Under the pieces are notes generated by a model that saw only the letters and a program-made list of their open reading frames with translations, searched no databases and was not told where the DNA came from. From assembly GCF_021391495.1 (NCBI RefSeq), contig NZ_CP090063.1:5394001-5458000 (forward strand): a stretch of DNA of 64,000 nucleotides. Direction: 5' to 3'. How positions within the stretch are numbered: the stretch's first letter is position 1; the number at the start of each line of letters is the position of its first letter. This document shows, one piece after another, positions 44,427 to 52,741 of the stretch. A program made the position numbers and the translations under genes. The DNA comes from Amycolatopsis acidiphila. Its GTDB lineage: Bacteria; Actinomycetota; Actinomycetes; Mycobacteriales; Pseudonocardiaceae.

Positions 44427-44903
44427 GTCACCGGATGTGATGGCGAAGGCGTTGATCAGATCTACTTCGAGGACTGCACGATCCCGGTGGACCGGATCAT
44501 CGGTGAGCCCGGCACCGGTCTGAAGACGGCGTTGCGCACGCTGGACCACACGCGCCCGACGATCGGGGCGCAGGCACTGGGCATCGCCCAGGGTGCGCTG
44601 GAGGCGGCGGTGGCGTATGTGAAGGACCGCACGCAGTTCGGCACGGCCGTCGCGGAGTTTCAGGGCGTGCAGTTCATGCTGGCCGACATGGGTATGAAGA
44701 TCGAGGCGGCACGGCACCTGGTGTACGCCTCCGACATCGCGATGTCGGTGACCACCGACGCGGTGCAACTCTTCGGTGGTGCCGGCTACACCCGCGACTT
44801 CCCGGTGGAACGCATGATGCGCGACGCGAAGATCACCCAGATCTACGAAGGCACCAACCAGATCCAGCGCATGGTGTTGGCAAGGGCACTGCTCAAGGGC
44901 TGA
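44427..44903 (+). pseudogene. acyl-CoA dehydrogenase remnant, truncated and internally deleted
   Basis: The frame starts in mid-protein ([20 protein letters not shown]) and runs through [40 protein letters not shown] and the normal C-terminus [20 protein letters not shown]. The N-terminal domain is missing. In addition, the helix between HLVYASDIA and [13 protein letters not shown] is about 25 residues too short, as if a recombination joined two similar YAS/ASD stretches. The retained catalytic EGT shows it was an ordinary acyl-CoA dehydrogenase, different from the one at 36.7 kb. Confidence 0.75.
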
Positions 44904-45161
44904 CCAGGGCAAGCTCCCGCTGCTCTTGCCCCAAGTAGGTCACGAGCAGCGAGACGCGCACGAGTAAGGCTTGACCCTGGCCGCCTCCGCCGCACCGCGC
45001 GCACCACTCACTCCGCCGCCCGCCCGGCTCCAGGGCAAGTGTGCGGATGCGGCGCACCACTCATACCCACTGCGTGCCCCGCCGGGATCGCAACCCCGTT
45101 GACATTGTCCCGGTCCGGCGACAGGCCGACCGGTCGTCCGGGGTCCGCGCACCAGCCACAT

Positions 45162-45211
45162 AAGCCTTGACGGAGAGGGGGATCCGCGGATCCCCCTCTC
45201 CGTCAAGGCTT
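45162..45211. terminator. 50 bp perfect palindrome beyond the ferredoxin gene
   Basis: The 25 bases from 45162 (beginning AAGCCTTGACGGAGAGG, ending at GATCCG) are followed without a loop by their exact complement, centred between 45186 and 45187. It begins three bases past the ferredoxin stop, so it most likely terminates the P450-ferredoxin operon. A stem without loop and without T-run is unusual. The remaining sequence between 44904 and 45161 holds no gene that I recognise. Confidence 0.75.
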
Positions 45212-45213
45212 GC

Positions 45214-45408
45214 TCACCCTTCGAGGGTGATGGCACCCCTCGGACACATCCGGGAGGCGAGCTCGACATCGTCCCACTGTTCCTCGGCGGGTGTGTCGGT
45301 GACCAGGCGGACCTGCTCGTCGCTTTCGCCGATCTGGAACACCTCGGGCGCCTGCATCACGCACTGCTCGTGCCCTTCGCACAAGCGGTAGTCCACTTCG
45401 ACCTTCAT
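45214..45408 (-). CDS. [3Fe-4S]/[4Fe-4S] ferredoxin, P450 partner
   Basis: 64 residues. Ligands are C10, C16 and C55 (CEGHEQC and MCPRGA); the second position of a 4Fe cluster is histidine (H13), as in several P450 ferredoxins of actinomycetes. I start at the ATG at 45408 behind AGAGGG. It follows its P450 gene by 17 bases, the reverse of the order at 8.4-9.8 kb. No reductase gene is nearby. Confidence 0.92.
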   Translation of the reverse strand: MKVEVDYRLCEGHEQCVMQAPEVFQIGESDEQVRLVTDTPAEEQWDDVELASRMCPRGAITLEG

Positions 45409-45425
45409 AAGCCCTCTTTCGTGCC

Positions 45426-46634
45426 TCAGGAGACCGGAGTGAACCTCGCCGGCAGCGCGGTGATCGCCGCGGTCTCGGTTCCCTGGAACTCGTACTTGGC
45501 CGACTCCGGATCGACCAGGTTGACGTCCGGCAGCCGCCGCAGGAGCTCCTCCAGCGCGACCCGCATCTCCATCCGCGCCACCGGAGCGCCGGGGCACGTG
45601 TGGAGGCCGAAGCCGAACGTCAGATGCCTGTTCCGCCGGCTGAACTTGCGGTCCAGCTGGAACTCGGCCGGCTCGTCGTAGACCTTCGGGTCCCGATTGG
45701 CTGCCGCCCAGCACGCGAGCAGGTAGTTGTCCTTCGGGATCTCGACCCCCTGGATCTCGACCGCACGCGTGGCGCGCCGGTAGAGACCGAAGAACGGCGT
45801 GTGCAGGCGCAGGGTCTCCTCGACCGCGCCGGGGATCAGGTCGGGGTTCTCCGTGATCTTCTGCCGCACGTCGGGGCGCGACAGCACCTCGTGCAGCAGG
45901 CTCGTCAACCCGGCGACGCTGGTGCCGTGCCCGGCGATGAGGAACGAGTTCATGAGCTGGCCGATCTCCATCGGCGTGAGGGGGCGGCCGTCCAGCTCCG
46001 CGCGAGCGATCTTGGTCAGGAAGTCGTCGCGAGGATCCTGTGCCCTGGCCATCACCTCGCCGACTCCGAACTCGGCGAACTCCTGGAAGGCCGCCGCGCC
46101 CTTTTCCGGGTCTTCGAAGGACGCGAGGATCTGGATCGTCAGCCGCCGTACCTCGGCGCGCTTGTTCTCGTCGAACCCGATCGCCCGACACAGCGCGAAG
46201 AGGGGAACCTCCTCGGCGAAATCGGCGACCAGGTCGCACGAGCCCCGGCCGGCGAACCCGTCGATCAGCTTGTTGATGTCCTTGCGGACCTCGCCTTCGA
46301 TGCGCAGCGGCGTCTCCGCGTTGAAGGCCTCGGAAACGAGCTCGCGCCAGGGGGTGTGTGCCGGCGGGTCGTACTCCAGCGGGGGGAACTCGGGCCGCGG
46401 GGCGACCGGCAGCACGACCGTCGGCGACGAGGAGAAGGTCTCCCAGTCCGCATGGGCCTTTTTCACGTCCTCGTAGTCGAGGAGCAGGTGGTAGCCGCCC
46501 AGCTCGTCGCTGTGCGCGACGGGGCAGACGCCGCGCGCCTCTTCGAACAGCTGCAGGGCCTCGTCTGGCGTCGAGTTGTAGCTGCTGTAGCGAGAAAGCG
46601 CATCAAGCAGCTTCTCGTCCGGCGTTGCCGACAT
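45426..46634 (-). CDS. cytochrome P450 with glycine at the I-helix acid position
   Basis: 402 residues. ExxR lies in VEETLRLHTPF, and the heme loop is FGFGLHTCPG with C347 as ligand. The I-helix reads FLIAGHGTSVAG, so the acidic residue that normally precedes the conserved threonine is glycine. That residue helps deliver protons to bound oxygen in P450cam-like enzymes, so the proton path or the reaction must differ. The gene stands alone with a ferredoxin gene and a strong promoter, and its physiological role cannot be inferred from context. Confidence 0.9.
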   Translation of the reverse strand: MSATPDEKLLDALSRYSSYNSTPDEALQLFEEARGVCPVAHSDELGGYHLLLDYEDVKKAHADWETFSSSPTVVLPVAPRPEFPPLEYDPPAHTPWRELVSEAFNAETPLRIEGEVRKDINKLIDGFAGRGSCDLVADFAEEVPLFALCRAIGFDENKRAEVRRLTIQILASFEDPEKGAAAFQEFAEFGVGEVMARAQDPRDDFLTKIARAELDGRPLTPMEIGQLMNSFLIAGHGTSVAGLTSLLHEVLSRPDVRQKITENPDLIPGAVEETLRLHTPFFGLYRRATRAVEIQGVEIPKDNYLLACWAAANRDPKVYDEPAEFQLDRKFSRRNRHLTFGFGLHTCPGAPVARMEMRVALEELLRRLPDVNLVDPESAKYEFQGTETAAITALPARFTPVS

Positions 46635-46743
46635 AGAATCGCCTTTCTTGAAAACAGAAACCCCGAGCCGGCACCGCTGTCGCTCGTATCGCGAAGCGGA
46701 CCGGTCGCAACGACCCCACCGGGGTTAAATCTTATGGTCGATT

Positions 46744-46772
46744 ATTTTACGGTCACGTCAGCACAGTGTCAA
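46744..46772 (-). promoter_or_regulatory. near-consensus sigma-70 promoter of the P450-ferredoxin operon
   Basis: On the minus strand TTGACA (46772-46767) is followed after exactly 17 bases by TAAAAT (46749-46744). It leaves a leader of about 105 bases before the P450 start at 46634. The match is unusually good for a high-GC genome. Confidence 0.7.
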
Positions 46773-46888
46773 GGAACGAAAAGCACCGTGCCCCTGTGGA
46801 TTTCGGCCGGCTGCTATGTCATCCTGCGAGGTGCCGCCGCGGGATCAGCTGTCCTGCAGCCGAAGTGCACACGATCAGGGAGGTACCC

Positions 46889-47323
46889 GTGCTAGTCGTC
46901 TTGCTCGCGATCGCCGCGGCCGCGTTGCTCGCGGCCGGCGTCCTGCTGTCCGAAATGACCTTGACCTACATCGCGCTCGGAGTTGCGATACTCGGGCTCG
47001 TGATCGTCATCGCACGTCTCATCCGCCACCGCCGCCTGCGGCGCCCCGTCGCCGAAGCGTTCGTGGAAGAGGCCTCCGAGGAGTCGGAGGAGAGTCGTCA
47101 GGAATCATCAGTTTCGGATGCCGCAGACGAAGAACCCGCCGACGAGACCGAAACTGTGGTGGTGCTCGCCGGCCGTCGCAGGTTCCACCGCAAGGATTGC
47201 GAGCTCACCTCCGGTCGTTCCGGCGAGGAGGTCACCCTCGTCGAGGCCCGCGAAGAAGGTTTCACCCCGTGCAGCACCTGCAAGCCCGGCTCCGGCGTGC
47301 TGCAGGGGCAGCACGCCGGCTAG
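46889..47323 (+). CDS. small membrane protein with Ada-like Cys cluster
   Basis: 144 residues. Two N-terminal membrane segments (VVLLAIAAAALLAAGVLL and YIALGVAILGLVIVIARLI) are followed by an acidic linker of Glu/Ser and a small domain VVVLAGRRRFHRKDCELTSG ending in FTPCSTCKP. The His/Cys pattern (FHxxxC...PCxxC) resembles the zinc-binding module seen in Ada and in some nuclease tails. The GTG at 46889 has GGGAGG five bases upstream. It converges with the sigma gene and has no operon partner. Function unknown. Confidence 0.75.
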   Translation: MLVVLLAIAAAALLAAGVLLSEMTLTYIALGVAILGLVIVIARLIRHRRLRRPVAEAFVEEASEESEESRQESSVSDAADEEPADETETVVVLAGRRRFHRKDCELTSGRSGEEVTLVEAREEGFTPCSTCKPGSGVLQGQHAG

Positions 47324-47330
47324 CGACGGC

Positions 47331-47915
47331 CTACCTGACCCAGTCCGAGACAAGCTGGGCGAGCTTCCGGACGGCCCGATACTGCAGGGCCCGCACCGTT
47401 CCCTCGCGACGGCACATCCGCGCCGCGACCTCCGAAACCGACAGTTCCTCGTAGAAGCGCAGAACGATGCACTCCCGCTGTTCGTCGTTCAGCTGGTCCA
47501 CACACCGGGCCAGTTCGTCCCCGACCACTCGGCACAGGAGCGCGTGATCGAGGCCGCGGGACTCGTCCGCGCACTCGAAATAGTCGGCCCACACGATCTC
47601 CCTGCGGTGCCGGCCCGAGCGCAGGAAGTCGAACAACAGGTTCCGCGCGATCGTGAAAAGCCACGCCTGAACGTCCTTGCCCAGGTCGCTGACCGAACCG
47701 ATCTTGTCGAAGGCCCGCAGGAAGGTCTCGCTGGTCAGGTCCTCGGCGAGGACGCGATCGGCGGTACGGCGGAACAAGTACGCCTCGACGACCGGAAAGT
47801 ACCGGCGATAGATCTCGCCGAACGCGACCGTGTCGCCTGCTTGCGCAGCACGTACCAACGCCCAGGCCGACTGTTCGTTCCGCTCCCGCGGGGCGACCAC
47901 CAGGGGCTTGCTCAT
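47331..47915 (-). CDS. ECF-type RNA polymerase sigma factor (2 of 2)
   Basis: 194 residues. Region 2 (ADRVLAEDLTSETFLRAFDK, then VQAWLFTIARNLLFDFLRS) and region 4 (CVDQLNDEQRECIVLRFYEE, then LSVSEVAARMCRREGTVRAL) are clear. The start is the ATG at 47915, 43 bases after the second Mce-associated gene, on the same strand as the whole mce operon 2, of which it seems to be the last gene. No anti-sigma gene is adjacent. It could regulate the mce operon itself, giving feedback, but this is inference. It resembles the sigma factor at 13.0-13.7 kb in layout. Confidence 0.87.
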   Translation of the reverse strand: MSKPLVVAPRERNEQSAWALVRAAQAGDTVAFGEIYRRYFPVVEAYLFRRTADRVLAEDLTSETFLRAFDKIGSVSDLGKDVQAWLFTIARNLLFDFLRSGRHRREIVWADYFECADESRGLDHALLCRVVGDELARCVDQLNDEQRECIVLRFYEELSVSEVAARMCRREGTVRALQYRAVRKLAQLVSDWVR

Positions 47916-47958
47916 CGGATCACCACCACATCGTCGATACCGGACAGTTTTCAAGGGG

Positions 47959-48597
47959 TCACGAGACCAGCGAAATTCCCGAGATGGTCCATCGGCCGGA
48001 GATCTCGTGCAGCGCGATGTCGAACTGGACGTTTTTGGCGACCATCTGCCCGGGGTTCGCGCTGCTGACGGTCTGCCGGGCGAATACGAGAGCTTCGGCT
48101 TCGCCGCCCTGCACCCGTTCGAGGCCGACGGCCGAGACCGTCGTGTCCACGGTGTACCTATTGGCCTCGGCGTTCTGGCGAACGGGTGCGAACATCGCCC
48201 GGTACTGATCGGCCGCGCCGCCCGAGAGCCAGCGGGGCCCGGCTTCGTCAGTCCTGGCGGTGGCACCTGGGTCGAACGAATACAGCGTGGCGATGGCTTG
48301 TCTGGTCTGGTTCGTCAGCGTTGCGACCGTCTCCCTATCGGTCAGGGCGAGATCTCCGTCCTTTTCGGACCATGCTCGTATCGCCGAATACGTGAACCAG
48401 CAGGTGCACGCCAGCCCGCACACGATCGCTGCGACGCACACCTTGACCAGTCCCGATGAGCGAGGAACGCCGGGCCGGGTTTTCGTGTCATCCGGCGCTA
48501 CCGCGTGTGGGCGGGGATAAGGCGTAGGGCGCCGGGGGTTCCCGCCCTCCCGACGGGGCGTGCCACCGTTCTCACTGAGAGATGTTCGCGATTTCAT
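47959..48597 (-). CDS. Mce-associated membrane protein (longer)
   Basis: 212 residues. A disordered, proline/arginine-rich cytoplasmic N-terminus (about 1-50) is followed by one membrane segment (VCVAAIVCGLACTCWFTYSA) and an outer domain with ATLYSFDPGATARTDEAGP, AMFAPVRQNAEANRYTVDTT and the closing WTISGISLV. This matches the mycobacterial Mas proteins encoded after mce operons, which are thought to stabilise the complex. The ATG at 48597 lies inside the end of the preceding gene (26-base overlap) behind GGAAGGTCG. Confidence 0.8.
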   Translation of the reverse strand: MKSRTSLSENGGTPRREGGNPRRPTPYPRPHAVAPDDTKTRPGVPRSSGLVKVCVAAIVCGLACTCWFTYSAIRAWSEKDGDLALTDRETVATLTNQTRQAIATLYSFDPGATARTDEAGPRWLSGGAADQYRAMFAPVRQNAEANRYTVDTTVSAVGLERVQGGEAEALVFARQTVSSANPGQMVAKNVQFDIALHEISGRWTISGISLVS

Positions 48598-49066
48598 CGA
48601 CCTTCCAACCGCCGTCCACATGGCGAAGCCCCACCCGCGTCTGTATCCGCTTCACCGTGACGTTCGCTTTCGCGTCGCGCACGGAAAGCTTCAGCAGGGC
48701 GATCGCATCGGCCTTGCCTGCCCCGGGGTCCACAGACGTCACCACCGCCCGGAGCGTCTCGCCGGTGATGTCGGTCTTTCCGGCCTCGACGCCCCGTACG
48801 AGGCTGTCCCTGTCATGAGCGAGCCGTTCGGCGAGGCCACCGGTGCTCACCTGGATCCAGCGCTGAACCGTGCCGGCCGGGTCGGCCGAGCTGATGGAGT
48901 TCAGCTCGGCCGCCTGCCATTCGACCGCCGCGCCGACATCGTTTCGCTGACCGGCTGGTGACGCCGCGAGTCCGTCCTCCGCGGCTCTCCACATCCAGCA
49001 GGCGGCTCCGGCGGCCAGCACGGCCACGACCGCGGCCGCCGGAAGCGCACGTGACAGGCTGGTCAT
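48572..49066 (-). CDS. Mce-associated membrane protein (shorter)
   Basis: 164 residues. One N-terminal membrane segment (ALPAAAVVAVLAAGAACWMW) and an outer NTF2-like domain with DPAGTVQRWIQVSTGGLAER and the C-terminal VDGGWKVDEIANIS. Members of this group accompany mce operons in many actinobacteria. The ATG overlaps the stop of the 74-residue protein gene (ATGA). Confidence 0.8.
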   Translation of the reverse strand: MTSLSRALPAAAVVAVLAAGAACWMWRAAEDGLAASPAGQRNDVGAAVEWQAAELNSISSADPAGTVQRWIQVSTGGLAERLAHDRDSLVRGVEAGKTDITGETLRAVVTSVDPGAGKADAIALLKLSVRDAKANVTVKRIQTRVGLRHVDGGWKVDEIANISQ

Positions 49067-49287
49067 GGCCGCACCGGTCCCGTCCCGAGCAGGCCGAGCA
49101 CGACCGAAACCAGGAACACCACGCCCACCATCCGGCAGGTCAGCATGCCCCGGCGCAACACCCGTTCCTGGCGCAGCCGATGTTCTTGCTCGAGCGACCG
49201 CGAGACCAGGCCGGCCACGTTGCGGCGACCGAGTATCGACAAGACGATGAGCACCACCCCCGACGCGCACAGCAGGATCGTCGTCAC
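49063..49287 (-). CDS. 74-residue Mce-cassette membrane protein (2 of 2)
   Basis: 74 residues. Membrane segment TTILLCASGVVLIVLSIL, then a charged helix (RRNVAGLVSRSLEQEHRLRQ, then ERVLRRGMLTCRM) and a second membrane segment (VGVVFLVSVVLGLL). It matches the protein at 21027-21251 in length, topology and the RNxAGL and RRGxLxC residues. The GTG overlaps the stop of the parvulin-like gene, as in cluster 1. Function unknown. Confidence 0.75.
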   Translation of the reverse strand: MTTILLCASGVVLIVLSILGRRNVAGLVSRSLEQEHRLRQERVLRRGMLTCRMVGVVFLVSVVLGLLGTGPVRP

Positions 49288-50360
49288 GGCAGGTCCGCGG
49301 GAGGTGCGTCGGGATCGGCCGGCCGGTACGTGTCGGCGTACTGCACGCCGGCCGCCTTGATCCGGCCGGCCAGCCACGAGTTCCACAGTGCAGACTTGCG
49401 CTCGTTCGCCAACTGTGTCTTCAACTGGTCCTTGACCTGGTCGAAGGTCAGCGGCGCGGCCGGCGTGACGCTCACGACCTGGCCGATGTTCCAGCCGTTC
49501 TGCGTCTGTACAGGACCGAACACCGTCCCGGCGGGAGCCTTGAACGCGGCGTCGGCGTATGCCTTGTCCAGCTGGTCCGCGGTCATGGGTCCCAGGTCGC
49601 CACCTTTGTCCTTGGTGCTCTGATCGAGCGAGGTCTGCCCCGCCACCGCCGCGAAGTCCGTTCCGGACCGGAGCCGCTGGAGAACCTGTTGGGCCTCCGC
49701 TTCGGTACCCACCACGATGTTGCGCAGGTCGCGTGCTTCCGGCCGGACCATCTGCTGCTTCCTGTCCTGGAAGGCCTTGGCCACGTCGTCGTCGGTGACG
49801 GGGGCGGCCCCCTTGGTCACCGAGTCGTAGAGCTGCGCGTTCGCCAGCTGCCGTTTGATCTCGTCCAGCACGTCCTGTTCGGACACTCCCAGCTGGCCCA
49901 GCTTCGTCACGAACTCCTGGCGACCGCCCGGGTAGCTCTGGCTGATCACCTTGTCCAGCTGGTCGCTCGCCGTCTTGTCCGCGATCACGATGCCCTGGTC
50001 GGCGGCCGCCCTGTCGAGGATCGTGCTCACCGCGACAGCCTTCGCGCTGTCCCTGGTGAACTGGTCGACCTTCGCGGGATCGGACGGCCGTTGCACGCCG
50101 TAGAGAGCCCCCAGCAACTGCACGCGGTGGTCCAGCTGCTCGACCGTGGTCACGGAGTCATCCAGCCGGAACGCGGCGTCGGCGGGCAGCGCGTGCAGCC
50201 GGTCCACGACGATCTGGGAACCGGAGCCGGCCAGCGCGACCACGAGCAGGCCCGTGCTCAGATAACGTGGCAGTCTGCGCTGCGGCACCAGCAGCCGACG
50301 TTTCCGGTTGAGCCGGCGGACGCCGTTCTCGATGACGCCTCGCGCGATCCTCAGTTTCAT
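49284..50360 (-). CDS. membrane-anchored SurA/parvulin-like protein (3 of 3)
   Basis: About 358 residues. A basic cytoplasmic N-terminus (RRLNRKRRLLVPQRRLP), one membrane anchor (YLSTGLLVVALAGSGSQIVV), a SurA_N-like helical region and a parvulin-like domain (about 205-310) with DKGGDLGPM. Again RNIVV and NGWNIG replace the two histidine motifs. It ends with YADTYRPADPDAPP, a tail nearly identical in all three paralogues. The start is the ATG at 50360 behind AAGGTAGG; the GTG two codons earlier is the alternative. It lies between the RND gene and the 74-residue gene. Confidence 0.8.
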   Translation of the reverse strand: MKLRIARGVIENGVRRLNRKRRLLVPQRRLPRYLSTGLLVVALAGSGSQIVVDRLHALPADAAFRLDDSVTTVEQLDHRVQLLGALYGVQRPSDPAKVDQFTRDSAKAVAVSTILDRAAADQGIVIADKTASDQLDKVISQSYPGGRQEFVTKLGQLGVSEQDVLDEIKRQLANAQLYDSVTKGAAPVTDDDVAKAFQDRKQQMVRPEARDLRNIVVGTEAEAQQVLQRLRSGTDFAAVAGQTSLDQSTKDKGGDLGPMTADQLDKAYADAAFKAPAGTVFGPVQTQNGWNIGQVVSVTPAAPLTFDQVKDQLKTQLANERKSALWNSWLAGRIKAAGVQYADTYRPADPDAPPADLP

Positions 50361-50368
50361 CCGCACAC

Positions 50369-52741
50369 CTACCTTCGGCCGCTCGTCTTTTCCGGCACAC
50401 GGGCCGGCACGAGTTCGTCCTCTTCCGCTGTTTCACGAAGCTGTCCCGACGGGACAGCCACTTCGGCCCGGGGCGGCAGCAACCAGACGACCAGCCGGGC
50501 CGCCACATAGGACAACACCACCGTCGCGCCGAGGATCAGCCCGAACTCACGTAGCGCCGCCAGGCCGGAGACCGTCAGCGCCAGGTACCCGGCGGCGGAC
50601 GTGAGGCAGGCGAAAGCCACGCTCCGCCGGAGCCAGGATCCCCCGAGTACCTGGCGATCGGTGAGCAGCACCACGAACTCGCAGCCGGTCACCGTGGCCA
50701 GCGAGCCCAGCGCCATCGTCAACGGGTTCAGCGACGCGCCGGCGAGCCAGACGCCGGCGAAGCCCCAGCCGATCGCCAGGAGCGCGGCCAGCACCGCTCG
50801 CAGGCCGTCGGTACGCCTGCGAAGTCCAACGCAGAGCACGATCCCCGCAGCGACCACCCCGGCCAGGTTCGCGAGATAACGGTCTTGCGAGATGAGGTCG
50901 TAGCCGCGGTCGGCCGCGACGGGGAGTCCGACCAGGTCGACGTGGTAGCCGGGTGGCGCGGGCGGCAGCACATGCAGGAGACCGGACAGCAGCTCCCGCT
51001 GCCTGCCCAGATCCTGCAGCTTCAGCCCGAAGATCAGCACCGAGTCGTCGTCGCGCGAGCTGATGACCGCCGAGGTCAGGTACCGCGGCAGCAGGGCCAT
51101 CGCCGATTCGAGCTGGCCCGCCGTGGGAGCGTCGCCCAGAAAACCCAGCAGGTCGGGCACGGTCAGGATCGGCCGCAGCTGGTCCCCGTGTGCCGCGACC
51201 ACCTGTTCCTCGGCCTTCCGCGCCCAGCTCAGGGTCTCCGGGCTGACCACATTCTGTCCTTTGAGGACTATGCTGACCTCGCCGGAGAAACCGAGCACGT
51301 CCTGGGTGACGCGAGCGTTCTCGATCTCGGGAAGCCCCTTCGCGAGCTGTTCGGGGTCCGCTTGCACCTGCAGGCGCGGCAGCACCACCCAGCCGAGCCC
51401 GGCCACCACGACGGCGGCCGCCAGAGCGGTCACCCTCGCCGTGCGAGAGGACGTCGTGCCGGCACTGCGCGCTCTGGGCGCGGGCGCGACGCGGAGCGCT
51501 GCCCGTCCTCGGCCTGGCAGCAACCGGTGGAACAGCGATGCGGCCGCGACGGTGCACAGCACACCCAGGGCGAGCGCGATGCCGAGGTCCTGGACGAACG
51601 GCAGCGGCGACACGACGAGCGAAGCGAACCCCGCGGCTGCGGCCAGCGACAGCACCAGCACTCTGCGAGTACTGGTGAGCATCGCCAGGTACAACGGGAT
51701 CGAGCTGCCAACACCGAGCAGGATCGGCAGGAAAGCCACCGCTCCCAGCGAAAGCGATTTGCCGATCAAGCCGAAGAGACCGACGGTCACCGCCGTGCCG
51801 GCGAGCGCGGCCGCGAAAGGCCACAGCCGATAACGCATCCGCAGGCCGACCGGCACCAGCAAGAACCTCAGCGCGACGACTATGGCCACGAGGCCGCCCA
51901 GCAGCGGGAGCTCCCTCGTCACCTCGTGCGCGAGCCCCGCCGTCACCGTGGGCACCCCGCTCACCGTGACGTCACGAACGGCGAGATGCGCGTCGCTCAC
52001 CGCGGACCGGACGTCCGCGACCAGTTGCTGCGTGCCCGCCTGATCCAGGTCTTCCCGCGGCCGGACCAGCAGTGCGACGTAGTCCGGGCTCGGCACCACG
52101 AAGTCCCACTGCGGCCGCGGCATCCCGTTCTGGCCGTCGAACACGACTGTGCGCACGAAATTGGTGTTGTAGAGCGTCGGCAGCCCGGTGGGCAGCCCTT
52201 TGACGAGCAAGGTGCCGTACCGCGCGTCGAATCCGGCGACCGCGTCGTTCCCGGCCGCGGCCGCCGCCGCCTCGGACTTCCCTTCGCTGCGGGCCTTGTC
52301 CGCCACCTCCTGGCGGAGCCCGTCCCGGCGCCCCGCTATCTGCGCGAGCAGGTTCTGGCCCGAAGCAGCGATCTGGTTGAGCATCGTCGCGGGCCCGTAG
52401 ACGGCCGCGACGTTCGGCGTCTTCGCGAGCCGTCCCTCCAGGCCCAGCAGCGGCAGCAACTGGTTCTGGTCGAGGATCAGCTGCCGGGGCTGTGCCGAGT
52501 GCAACAGCACGACGACGGGGTCACCGCCGAAGGTGCGCGCCTTGTCCTGCACGGCCGCAAGCGCCGGGTCCTTCGCGGGCAGAAAGGACTCGACACTCGT
52601 GTCGACCTTCACCCGCGCGATGCCGAACGCGACGGCCGCGCCGGATACCAGGATCAGTGCCAGCGCCACCAGCTGCCGCCCGGACGGGCGCCGCACGGGC
52701 AGGCGCAGGCGTCTGGCCACCGCCACCAGACCGACCCTCAT
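50369..52741 (-). CDS. RND/MMPL-superfamily transporter (mce cluster 2)
   Basis: 790 residues, paralogous along its whole length to the protein at 22369. SVESFLPAKDPALAAVQDKA opens the first outer loop, FLPILLGVGSSIPLYLA lies in the first membrane block, and FGLILGATVVLSYVAARLVV closes the second. The charged tail (AEVAVPSGQLRETAEEDELV) is cytoplasmic. It overlaps the mceF stop and is followed by the parvulin-like gene, exactly as in cluster 1. Likely partner of the Mce importer for a lipid-like compound. Confidence 0.86.
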   Translation of the reverse strand: MRVGLVAVARRLRLPVRRPSGRQLVALALILVSGAAVAFGIARVKVDTSVESFLPAKDPALAAVQDKARTFGGDPVVVLLHSAQPRQLILDQNQLLPLLGLEGRLAKTPNVAAVYGPATMLNQIAASGQNLLAQIAGRRDGLRQEVADKARSEGKSEAAAAAAGNDAVAGFDARYGTLLVKGLPTGLPTLYNTNFVRTVVFDGQNGMPRPQWDFVVPSPDYVALLVRPREDLDQAGTQQLVADVRSAVSDAHLAVRDVTVSGVPTVTAGLAHEVTRELPLLGGLVAIVVALRFLLVPVGLRMRYRLWPFAAALAGTAVTVGLFGLIGKSLSLGAVAFLPILLGVGSSIPLYLAMLTSTRRVLVLSLAAAAGFASLVVSPLPFVQDLGIALALGVLCTVAAASLFHRLLPGRGRAALRVAPAPRARSAGTTSSRTARVTALAAAVVVAGLGWVVLPRLQVQADPEQLAKGLPEIENARVTQDVLGFSGEVSIVLKGQNVVSPETLSWARKAEEQVVAAHGDQLRPILTVPDLLGFLGDAPTAGQLESAMALLPRYLTSAVISSRDDDSVLIFGLKLQDLGRQRELLSGLLHVLPPAPPGYHVDLVGLPVAADRGYDLISQDRYLANLAGVVAAGIVLCVGLRRRTDGLRAVLAALLAIGWGFAGVWLAGASLNPLTMALGSLATVTGCEFVVLLTDRQVLGGSWLRRSVAFACLTSAAGYLALTVSGLAALREFGLILGATVVLSYVAARLVVWLLPPRAEVAVPSGQLRETAEEDELVPARVPEKTSGRR

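Noticed and set aside
45161..45220. short frames on both strands reading TERGIRGSPSPSR
   Set aside because: They are the same peptide on both strands because the sequence is a perfect palindrome, not genes.
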